From: Hyalella azteca
Lineage: Eukaryota; Arthropoda; Malacostraca; Amphipoda; Hyalellidae
Direction of reading: 5' to 3'
Length of the DNA: 64,000 bases
Assembly: GCF_000764305.2 (NCBI RefSeq)
Contig: NW_025943677.1
Location: 1-64,000 of the forward strand
Of this stretch, positions 12,401-24,400 are shown piece after piece. The position numbers were made by a program, and so were the translations under genes. The notes under the pieces are model-generated. The model did no database searches. It saw only the letters and a list, made by a program, of their open reading frames with translations, and was not told where the DNA came from. Position 1 is the first letter of the stretch. Each line of letters begins with the position of its first letter.

Positions 12401-15400
12401 AAGAAAGAGCAAAGCTTTCTTCAAAAAACACTAAAACCAATAATTTAAGTTCAAAATAGATCGCTACAGGAGTCCAACTTAAATCCAGCGAGATTTTAAA
12501 AACGAAGTGTCAAAACAAATCATTGACACTTGAGTGTTAGATCAAACAAATTCATCAGTAAGAAGTAGAACATATCCTCGTCAGTATAAATTCGCATCCT
12601 ATCTATTATTAATAAATGTTGTGAAGAAACAAATAGAGATAGTAACTGTATTTTATGAGATAATTATATTAATATCACAAAAAATTATCTCACCTTTTAT
12701 GTCTTTTCCGAACCTATGTTATTGAAGAGACACGGCCGTTCAATCCAACTAATTGATCGGCGAAGCCACAACATTTAAGAATAGAGGGAACGTCAGCCAA
12801 TAGACTTCAAGAACATTCTTTTATTCTATCACCAACGATAACTTAAATTAGTGCAAAAAAGTAACAACACAAATGCTCATATTGAGAGATTTTATTTTCA
12901 TGCAAAGCACAAAACAGTCATGTCCCTGTGTGATGAAACTTAATAATCTAGTATCATGATTCCCGAAACAAAGCCATGTCATTTCCTATACCATCCACGA
13001 ATCTGGTCCACCTCCTAAACATGAGTACAAACAAGACCACGGTGATTGGCTTTGACCTTTTAAGCGACCACTTTTGACTATTGGCTTTTTGGAAACTGCA
13101 TCGCAATGGCGATGAGCTTGACTTGAAACAACATCATTTACAGATTTCTCGTCAAAAATGTCCGGTTCTTCAGCACTTTCCCTGCGGAGCACCGCCAGCG
13201 CTGTAGAGTTTGAGATGCGGTTCCGGAGATCATAATAATTGACATCACAGTCATAGCGTGAAAATTCAGGCCTTTTATTTTCGGCAGAGAAATTCGACTC
13301 GCCGGGCATTTCGGTACTAATATCAACCGCCGTGATATCATCAACTGGTAAATGAGAAATTCCAGCACCAGAAGACGTTTTCCCATCACAAACATCATTC
13401 GCAGGTCTAGTTGCCATCAAGCGAGGGACTTCGTGAGCGCAACTTCTTGGAATCAATACAGGAGCATTAGTGCAGCCAGACGAAGAGGCTGTAGCAGTAA
13501 AAAAAGTAGATGCCGAAGACGTCTTCATATGTTGATGAGTCATGAACAATGCCTGAATCTCCGACCTAGGAGCGGTGGCACACGATTCAAACGATGGCGC
13601 TGGATCTCTTTGTATACTACGTACTACACAATGAGAAGCCACTGGCGAGTACAGACTGGCACTTCTCTGTAATGTACGTCCACACGCTCGTCTGGATTGT
13701 TTGCGAACCGCAGTATCGTTGGCTGAGTTACATGAAGAATCGTCAAGAAATGATTGACGTCTCCAGTGTGGCTTTGAAATGTGGTCGCTGCTTGCCCCGA
13801 TGGCATAGTTTTCAAAGTTAGCCGTCAACGTTTTGACGACTCCTACAGGTAAACTTCTCCTTGGTAAACTTCGATCTCCGACTAACTCCATTGCTCTACT
13901 GCCCAAACAAAATTAAACAAAATAATAAAGATAGAGTTTAAGAGTTTAGACGGAGTGGCCAAGCAAGCAATGTAAGTGTGTTTAACAAGCAAAAGCATTG
14001 GGAAAACGGAAACTTCCCTTGAAAGCACACAGATTTGAGCAGTAGTGATATAACAAAAAACATAACACGAAGCACATTCAAAATCTGACGAAAGGAACAG
14101 AGAGAGCCACAATACAAACCAATATAGAACAGACACATATAAAACAATTGTGCACACTTAAAGCTGAAAGCAACCATTGGGTGCCATAAAAAGATATAAG
14201 ATACTAATTCAATAGTAAATACAAAGATAAAGCAGCAAATTATAAAGCCAATAAATATTTTCTGGTTTATTAAAACAATATTAGCTTGGTATACCATCAC
14301 CCACCTTAGTTCCCTTTAGCAAAATTATATCGAGTCTTGTCTCAAAGGAGTCTGGTAAGATAAACAACGTGCAGTGAACTATATAAAAGTCGAACCTCAC
14401 TCAAACCAACAGAATATCTACAAAAACAAACTTAAAATAAAAAACCCTCAAGAACAACACCATAATTCCTAAAACCACACCAGAAAAAAAAAGAAGATAC
14501 TATTGCTTTACAAATAAAATTTACTGCTCAGGTATAGGAATAACAAAAGTGGTGCCCACGTATATATAGCAACATAAAATAGAATTAGGTGCACAGGGAT
14601 AGAAAACTAGAAATAGATTTGGGTTTTCATATATAAGTTATTCACGAGAATAGATAGTCACGATGGGCGGTGTGATCTTCAGGTCAATCTTGTGCATGCG
14701 GATAAGGATCTAAGTGACATGCAAATAAATGTATAACAGAGAACTTAAGTCGTACTTCTAATCAAGAACAAATTCCAAGCACTTAACTGAATGCGAAAAA
14801 GTGATACAAGAGCGCGGCTTACAGTAAAAAGATGTCAACATTTATTGTTTGTAGCAATATCTTACTCAACGGAAACTTAAAAAAATCCTGTTAGAATTTT
14901 TCGTTTTGACGAAACAGCAAAACCTAGCTCCGGATACGACACGACAAATTCCGTATAATAGGCAGCAGGTTTAATATTATTAAACTATCTCGCATTGTTT
15001 TTGGCAAAGTGCTTACTGTAGTAGAATAAAACATTAAACAAATCCATCACCATCCCATAATAAAAAGGGAATAATATTATTAACTTTAGTGAACGCATCA
15101 ATAATTCTAGGCCAAGAACTAAGTATGAATTGCCGAAGTGTTACGTATAGTCCACACATACGAGGGGCATCCGGAAAGTAGTACCCGTTAGGGAATTGAG
15201 TAGTACCCGTTTGGGAATTGAACAAAAGGAAGTAAATTTCAACAAATTTTAACATGTTCATTGAAAAGAACATGCATTACACTACTTCTCCACATTATCT
15301 CCGGACATATTTAAGCATTTGTCGTATCGTGTCACGAGTTTTTGTACACCAGTGTCATAAGCCTGCGCCGCCAGTGTTTCTGGGATCGGCAAGGTGTACT

Positions 15401-18400
15401 GCTCATCGATTTCATGACTCGTCAAGACACAATCAATGCCAATGCATATCGTGCAACATTAAAAAAAATTACGGCGGGCAATTCAAAATCGACGGCGAGG
15501 TCTGTTGTCTACTGGCGTCATTCTCCTGCACGATAATGCCAGGCCGCATACGGCTCAGATAACACAACAACTTCTCCAAAAATTCAAGTGGGAAATTTTC
15601 GACTATCCGCCCTACAGTCTGGACTTGGCTTCTTCAAATTTTCATCTGTTTACGAAACTCACGATCAGGGACACGCACAAGGACTTCGTGGCAGGGACAA
15701 AGTTTCAAAATGACAAAGAACTGAAAGAACACGAGACTGCGCATCTCAATACACTGGCGGCGGAGGAATATGACACTGGTATACAAAAACTCGTGACACG
15801 ATACGACAAATGCTTAAATTTATCCGGAGATTATGTAGAGAAGTAGTGCAATACATGTTCTTTTCAATGAACATGTTCAAATTTGTTAATATTTACATCC
15901 TTTTGTTCAATTCCCAAACGGGTACTACTCAATTCCCAAACGGGTACTACTTTCCGGATGCCCCTCGTAATTAACACTGCGCACAACTATATTGATAAAC
16001 TAGGGATGATCGCATAAGAACAGGGAGAGGATCTTTGTACTTGAAAAACGAGCTAATTTTAAAATTGTTCACTAGCAATACATTAAGATTTACATTCGGG
16101 AGATATTTAGAGAATAGATCTTTCAACTCCTTTGCCATCATCTCAGATGCGGGGCCAAAGTAAGGAAAAGAACAATAAACACGATTCCTATCGTCAAATT
16201 GTAAATAGATAGTACCCTCTCTACATGTTATCTCATTTTTATTTCTGTTATCTTCGATTTTAGTTCTAATGTCCTCAAGTTTAGGTGAATTGTTTGAATA
16301 TGAATTTTAGGCTACTAATTGTTTGTACCTGTGTTCTAGGTTTTGAACTGACGATGGAGCTGGGACTCCGAAACGTTTTCGCTTATAAGAAATGGTGAAC
16401 TTTTTGGCTATTTTCTTTACTTTTAAATTCCTGATTGACCTATTTTAAACACGGAACATGACGTGACAGAAACGAATTAAAATAACTGAATGATTCACTA
16501 TAAATGATTAAACAATGTTACACTATAATTTCTTCAATAACAAATGGGTAATTTCGTTAGAATCGAATACATACTAATTAAGGACTTTACTTGCGTAGCT
16601 TAGTGGGAAAGAAAATTCCACAGAAAAGAATCTATCATAACAACAAATTGCCTGAAAATCTGAAGCGCAAAACACGAATTTTGAATGTTTTAACCAAGAA
16701 TTCGTTTCTTTCAGAATTTCAGAAGTCACCTGAAGCATGCGGCGGTGTAGAGAGCGCGAAGGAAGGCTGCAGGTGTCCATGTCTGACGCCACCGCTGCTG
16801 CTGGTGGCAGGTCCTGATGGCGGACTGGAGGCGTGGTGGGCGGGAGACGTAGGCAGGGAGAACGCTAGGCGAGCATCAGGGGGATCCACGGACTCGTCCA
16901 GAATCTCGCTGCTATTGGACCTCTTCTTCGCAGCCTGGGAGTAAGGTAAATTGTCAGGTTGTGATAAAAATTCAAACACAACAGTGACAAAAAAAAATTG
17001 ATTTAGTGTGCAAATATATGTTATTAATTCAGGAGGGTAGCGTGAGCTTCGGAGCAGGCAATATCGCACTGAAGTATTCATCATTATTAAATTATAATGA
17101 GCTTGAAAGATGTTATCCAGAAATTAGGAGAAGCTACCACTTTTACTACGAGACTACTTTATGACTCAAACGCATGTTTGGAAGCATGCCTCAATTATAG
17201 TCACATTTGACGCTCAATTCCTGTCTTCACCTTAGCCTCTTTAGACTTTGGCAGTCTGAGCTTGGCAAGTTTATCCCTGACGGCAGTGGCGGGACTCTTG
17301 GGCACCGTGAGGGAAGGTGGCGACACGCTCGAGGACGACTCCCCTCCAGAGGCACGTCGGTCATCCGGGCTGCCGTTGGTACTTGACTTGAACATTCCTG
17401 AAAAAAAAACATTGTCATGTAATGAACTCAGGCATATAACATATCCCCACATTCTCACTTATAAATAAAAAAAATTATATCAACAAAAACTAATATCGGA
17501 TCAAGAAAAAAAATTATTCTAGCCTTGTGCAATGACTGAATGCATCATTGAAACAAAGTTGAAAACCCTGAAAAGTTCTAAAACCCTTTTAAAATAAACT
17601 AAAAAATGAGAATTTATTGATATTTTAACGATATCAAGCGTTTCTCACCAGCAAAAACTTGAATAAGGCTCCGTCGCCGCTCCCTGTCCTTAGACTTAGA
17701 TTTTCGCTCCGAAGACGGCTTGATGTGCTGACTGGCGGCGGCTTTAGAGGCCGAGATCTGGGAGGGCGTGAGCAGAGGAGGGCTGGAAGGAGTGCAAGTA
17801 GCTGCAGGAACTGAAACTAGAGAAGAACTCGCAACGGGGGTAGAGGTTGAAAGAGGCGTAGCTAGGGGAGAAGAGGTTGAAAGTGGCGTAGCTAGTGGGG
17901 TAGAGGTTGAAAGTGGCGTAGCTAAGGGGGTAGAAGTGGAAAGAGGCGGTGTTAATACTGTAGAAGCAGGTGACTCCGACATGAAGCGGTGCCCATAAGG
18001 CACTGAAGGCCTGGGTTCCCCATATTGTCCGTGCTGCACTTGAGCGCTCGGTGGTAACGAAGACGGAGGGGCTTCAGTGCGCGAGTCGGTGCTTCTAGGC
18101 ATTTCAGGCCCGAGGCCGTTGTCTATATGGACAACTGACGCGACACCAATCTGAGGCCGCACAAAAACTTGCAAGGACTCCAAGTCTAGCATAGACGGTC
18201 GTTTAGATTGCTGGCGTTCAAACTCGACCCCGTTCTTCTGCAGAGCAGCAGTAGAAAGAAATTCTTCTGAATCATTGTTGACTTGAGCTTTTTTATCTTT
18301 TTTAACCCTAAACTCTTTGAGTTTCTCCATGACTTTTTCGTCACGACCTTCTCTGTTGTGCTTAGCAGCGGCATCGCGAGCTCGTTGCTCGGCGAGTAGC

Positions 18401-21400
18401 TTGCGAACTCTCTCTTCCTTGGCGCGGTCACTTAGAACAGCCAGCTCCTCAGAACCTTCTTGGGGCACAACACTCTTACTTGAAGTTCTTCTCTGTGAAG
18501 ACCGCAAAGGTGAGACGTTTGCATCCTGCGCAGAAGTCAGCTCGGCATCAGGCAGCCGAGACATCACAGTGGCATGTATGTTAAGCGGGCTCGAGACTAG
18601 GTCAAGATCTGATCTAGTTTTAGCTAAATCTCTTGCTTTTCCTCGAGCCTGGCTTCGTTCCAGATCCAGCCCTAAGATGGTCGCACTAACAGGAGTAGCG
18701 GAAATGGCCGGCGAAATGATGGTTGCTGGCGATGAAGTGATGGACGTACCAGTAGCGGAAACTTGATCGTCACTGGATACTGGGGTAACGCAGAAAGGCG
18801 ATGGCGAAAAATTGGTTACATTTTCAAACTGATGGGGGTGAGTAAGAGGAGTGGCAGGCAAGTTACTCATAGACACAGCCTTATGTTCTCTTGAAAAAGA
18901 CCCAACGGTGTTGGCGCGACTTCTAACTCCAAGCCTTGAATCCCTGGGGGAATACTGAGATAATTTAGGAGTACTCTTCTGACATGACTCTAGCAAGACA
19001 CTTCCTCTTAAGCTAACTGTAGATTTATTGAACTCATCGGATGCGTTACCACTGTTGGAATTCAGAAGCCCGGCTACATTAGAGCTGCTCTTACACAATC
19101 CCTCACCAACAGTGCTAATGGAAGCAGGAGAACTTTTACTTTCGTCTAACAGATCTTCTTTAGAACTTAATGGAGAAAAAGTCGTGCGCGAGTTGCGCCT
19201 GTTAGTTTTGTCGGGAGTTTTCCTGGAGATGCGTGACAAAACAAGCTGCTGCACCACATCCCCGTCTTTCTTCTTGGCATTCAGGGCATTCTTGTCACGC
19301 TTTTGTAGAGCAAGACCATTTTCAATTACAGTAGTTGTTTTAGCAATTGACGGTGTTTCTAGGTTCGTTTGTAAAACCGAGATAGCCGGCTCTTGAATTT
19401 GATTCTGAGAGACCGGAACGCTAGACTCGGATGTTCGAGTTGGTAGACTTTTGTCATCAGTAGACGATAAAGACGAAGATAGTCTATTATCCTTTCTAAT
19501 ATCAAGAGTATCACGGGCAAAAGAAAAAGGAGTGAAATGTCCTTTAAAACGCGGAATATATCCTTCATAGCGTTTAGTAGGAGTTGTAGAAGTGCTTCCG
19601 CCATTACTTATGATTTTCCTCTGTTCGGAATTACTACTAGAAAATACAGCCAACTTAGTTCGATCAGGCGACACTAAATTACTATTGTTAGAAGAGGCAA
19701 GATTCGAGTTATAAGTTATATTTTTCACCAAGTCAGGCGAAGAGAGGGAAGCTTCTTTGCTACTGCTGCTACTGCTGAGCCTTAGATCAAGTTTTGACGC
19801 ATTTGCAGAATTTGGTGATGGTTTAGCAGGACTGCTCGCTTTTACTGCGTCACTGTTGCTCGAAGTTGACGAGTACACGAGAGCTTCATCGTAGGGCGAG
19901 CTACAAGAGCTTGCTGATCTTGTCGATAAATCTAACATACGATCTGACGGAGGAACGACATCCGAAATAAATTTCTCCTCTTCAGAAGGAGAGGCAGGCT
20001 CTGGAGTTTCAAGAGATTTCAATTTATTGCTGCCCAGATCCGACGCTTGAGCTGCTTTCTCTGAAGCTGAAATATGTTCATTGGGGGAAATGCCAGCACT
20101 AGAAACCGGAGAAGTAATTTTAGTGGGTCTACTTGATAGAGTTTGATCATCAAGCGCACGTCGAGACAAAGACGTTAAAGATGGTGATTTTTCCAAGGAT
20201 TCCTCCTTTGTTACACGCAAGTCCTCATTCTCACTAGCAGAAGAATCAGAAACAGACTCAATTGTAAGATTACATATTTTCTTGTTGGAAATATTATTGC
20301 TCGTTGAATGGCTACAAGGATGCTCTCTCGACTCGGAATTTTCATGTGCAACGTTATTTTCTTCCTCTGCAATGCTGACAGATGCGGCACTTTGCTCCAG
20401 TTTCTGTGAAGGCAGGCAAGTCGTCTCGAGTATTTCGGCTTCACTTACTTCCTCGCCGTTCAAATCCATGAAATCTATTGCATCAATTTCGGTAAACATA
20501 TTAGGACGAGCATCTGCTGAAGATGTCGAATTGGCATCCAGTACAGGAGGTGGCATTTTAGGAGTAGCAGGAAGACCGTCAGCAAAGAAACGCAAATTTG
20601 CAGAAGCAGTTGAGTCCGTCTCTCCTAGACTTTCCATCGAAGCGACGCGTGGCAGTCCAGGGGCTAACAGCAATGGAGCTATTGTCATCTCATGCAAGGT
20701 CTCTGGTTTATTTATTACATGAGAGTCGTCTTCTGAGGAAAGTCGGAGTTTTTCTTCATTAGATGAACATAATTTCTCACTAACTGGTGTGTTATCATCC
20801 ACTATATTGTCCCTCGTATCGTCCAAAAGTTCAGAGGAATTTTCGAAGTGGAGTTCCCGAGGCAAATTTGTGACTGATTCTGTATCACACACGTTCTCTG
20901 GTTGAAATCTTAAAATATTGGAATTATTGTCTCCTTCTAACGCGGCAGTCAGACTCAAAAAGCTAGCAGGCTCGTCTTCAGCATCGCGGGCTAACTGTTC
21001 GAACAGATCATCGACGTCGCTGGGAAGAGATTTGGTGCTTACCGCGCTGTCATCAGCCGCTACATCGTCAGGCAACTCTCGTCGAACGAGTCCTTCATTG
21101 ACGGTTTCTACTACGTCTTCAGAACATGACAAGACTGCACTCAGATCAGCGCAAACTGCAGGTGATAGCTCATAGTCTTCACTCTCACGAATAATAAGAG
21201 CATCATTAGTGGTATCAACAGCCGTCTCGTCAATACCAGCTTCGTTGACCTTCCCAAATTCCAACTCAACATTCTTTTCATTATCATATTCGTTTCTTCT
21301 ATCAGTGCGACTGTCAGTAAGGCTGGTACGCAAATCTTCTTTCAAGCTCTGAGCTGAAATTTCTGTCTCCTCCAATTTTGCATGATTAAAGATTGATTTA

Positions 21401-24400
21401 TCGTTCGTCGGTGAGCTATTTGTTGCTGGTAAAAGGGTTGAGGGAGATAGGGCATTACGTTTAACATAGGCCGAGTTAATATAGGCTTGCATTGCAGGAC
21501 TCGGCTCAGGAGCAGGATTCAACATCTTCTGGGTTTCGGATATCTTCTCCATGAAGCTCTTGAATCTGTTTCCTAAATCAGCAGTGGACACCGACTTCTT
21601 AGGCAGACTGCTACCTTGCCCCAAGAGATACTTGCGTCGCAGTAGCAAATTTCGTTCGGAGGTGAGTGCTTCGTTGGACTCTGTCCTGTGCAGTCCAAGC
21701 CTGGCCCGCAACTGCTGCATGGGATTCACTGAAGGAACCACAGTCGCAGTCAGGTCCGAGAGACTTGTTAAGCTTGAGCATTTCTCAGCTCCATTGTCTT
21801 CTGCTGCAATGACGCGCTCTTGAGACTTCAAAGTGGGTTTTTGTTTTGCCGGAGACGATGAATCCTTTACCGCAACAGCACCCGCATCATCTTCTCCAAT
21901 TATTATGGTGGGGATGTGGTGAGGTCTACCGCGTGACTTGTGTTGTTCATCTTCACCGAACTCAGAGTCAGTGTCTATTTGGGTGTCACTTTCAACAGAG
22001 TCGTCACTCGCGATCTGAAAGACAGATACGAATCAACTGCTGGTTATAGTAGTTTGAAGGAAACTCGAAAGATGAGATACCAGTGCAATCTACAACGCAA
22101 AACGCATTAATATGATGTATTAATTTGTAAGAGTTCTGACATAGTCTAAAGTATAGCATAGCAAAAGCGGTCACTGAGAAGTATAGCAACAAAATGTCGC
22201 TCATCTCGGCAACAGAGATCCCTCACACGAGCATTACACACCCCTCACTCTAGAGTCTAGAACCACAAACTCCTCATCATAGAACCAGGAACCTCTCACC
22301 TCAGAACCGATAACCTCCACACCCCAGCACCAGCGTTCACCTCACCTCGGTATCAGACGCAGTATCGGAAGTATCAGCGCGTTTGGGAGGTGCCATGTGT
22401 CGTATCTCTTGCTTACGACGCTCTCGTTGCAGCCGCAGCTCTTCACCATCGTCATCGTCGTCGGCATCATTGTCACCCTCGCCTTCTGTAGCCGTGTGGC
22501 TCTCGTCGCCTGCAAAAAATCGTCGCAAAAGTCGTGAAATAATTTTTGGATTTCGTTAGTTAACATCAACTTCATTGAATTACTTTCAGAGAATTTAAAG
22601 GCTGCAAATTTAAAGGAAAAACCACTGTACAGGGTTCGGTGGTATAGGTAAACTAAAGCACAGACGAGTTAATAGCAGTGAAAGAATATGACTGTCAATG
22701 GATATGTAGACTTCGTAAATTCTGAAGATCAGCTTTAGAACTCGTCTATATTACTCCACTTTACTCTTATTTTCGTTATAACTGACGTTATAACGTCCCT
22801 GTCTTTACTCTTATCTTCGTTATAACTGACGAAAAACTAACTCACGTTCTAAACTCATTCTTAGCTTGATCAAAGAAGAGAACAATTCTACTGACCCTCA
22901 GCACCGTACTCGCCGCTGTACTCATCCGAGTCGCTCTCAGAGTCAGAGTCGAGCTGGTCGTCGCCCTTGCAGCTCCTGTACGGATGCTCGTAGCGTCCTG
23001 CTTTCCAGCGAGGAGATGTATCGTTCTTGTCGCTGATAACCGTAGTAATTATTGGCATTTTAGTAAAATATCGATTACAAATTATATTTCAGTAAAATAT
23101 TTTTAAAGATAAACAGGTGTTTTGATATAAAGGTTAAAAGAAGCGCATAGTTACAAAGTTTACATGCACCGAAAAAAATCATGGGCGTTCGATTTTGTTT
23201 CAACAAAAAAAATTACGCTTTAGATGACATATTACGACTTCAATTAATGATCCAATGATAGGACAATTCTTAAATATTAATTTTAGATATTAAGTATAAA
23301 ATGAAACAATGAAATAAAACACCCACGTTTTGGGGAGGTGTGGAGTCTGATTCAGTCGCAGCTCTTTCTCCCCTTCTTCCTCATCGTTATCCCCACTTTC
23401 GCTGCAGCAAGAATCAAAGGAAATATTTAGTTCTAAACATCAATCGTCAGTAAATTTTGTAGCTAAATATTTTAAAGATATAAGAATATTCTTAAGGGAA
23501 TATATCGAATTAGACAAAGATCATAATAGTAATTTTCTAAATATATGAATGTTGTATTACTCTGGAGCGTTCACCATTACTATAAAATGTTGCATTTAAA
23601 ATTTTTCGAGCAAGGGGCCGCAGATTAAAACTAAAATTCACCGTTTCTAGCAATAAAGTAAGTCATCAATAAAGGAAACTATGAACAGATGTAAACGAAC
23701 CTATCGCAGTACTCGTCGCTATCGTTGCTCGAGTCATCAAGTTCGTTGGCTGACGCCCCGAAGTTTCGATCGGTCCATTCCTCCTCAGAAAGATAATCTT
23801 CCTCATCGCTGCCCTGCTCAACGAGCGAGTTCTCGAACTCGACTCGCTCGGGCGTGGTGCCTCGGTCCTCCATGTCAGCTCGCACCGCATCGGTCACTTT
23901 GCTCGGCAGCGTCGCGGCAACCGCAGGCAGTGACCGACTGCCAGACGCAGCGTCGCTGTCCCTTGCTGCCGTCACTGCTGCACGGCCTTGCAATGCAATT
24001 CTTGATGTCCCCGCCTGTTGTTATACAGCAGTGCCACCCATACAGTGCATGGCTATCGTAATAGGAATAGCTATCGAAACGTACACTAACAGTGCTCGAT
24101 GAAAGGTTACCAAGAAATACGCGTGTAACATAGTTTTTTCGAGTAGCAGTGCTCGGGTATAACACATGGTATTGGTAGAGAACTTAACTCGTCTGCAGTC
24201 GAAAGTTTGAGCGTGCAAGTGGGAAGTAACGGTCGAGCATAAGGCGTAATTTTTAACTAACCTCATTTCATGACAGCAAAAATGGACTTAATGTCACTGG
24301 CTGACTGGAGTTTTAAACAATCCAATGACGATTAATCTTTCACTACAGATAAGCACACATTATTGACCTGAATTTCGAATTTCAACACCTGATCGCAACA

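Noticed and set aside
13352..13821. Plus-strand ORFs opposite the 300-codon ORF
   Set aside because: Antisense shadows of the longer minus-strand frame.
13938..14300. A 120-codon hydrophobic minus-strand ORF that looks like a membrane protein
   Set aside because: Rich in Phe/Ile/Cys as expected from translating A+T-rich intron DNA; no family pattern, and it overlaps another such frame.
14650..14715. Short minus-strand coding-like segment ([16 protein letters not shown])
   Set aside because: It is open only in phase 0 and fits neither neighbouring MICAL exon.
16591..16720. Plus-strand peptide resembling a LINE C-terminus ([11 protein letters not shown])
   Set aside because: Too short and without further similarity; it runs into MICAL exon 26 on the other strand.
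23681..24266. Several overlapping ORFs on both strands around MICAL exon 20
   Set aside because: They are other-frame readings of a GC-rich exon; only the frame with TPERVEFEN matches MICAL.
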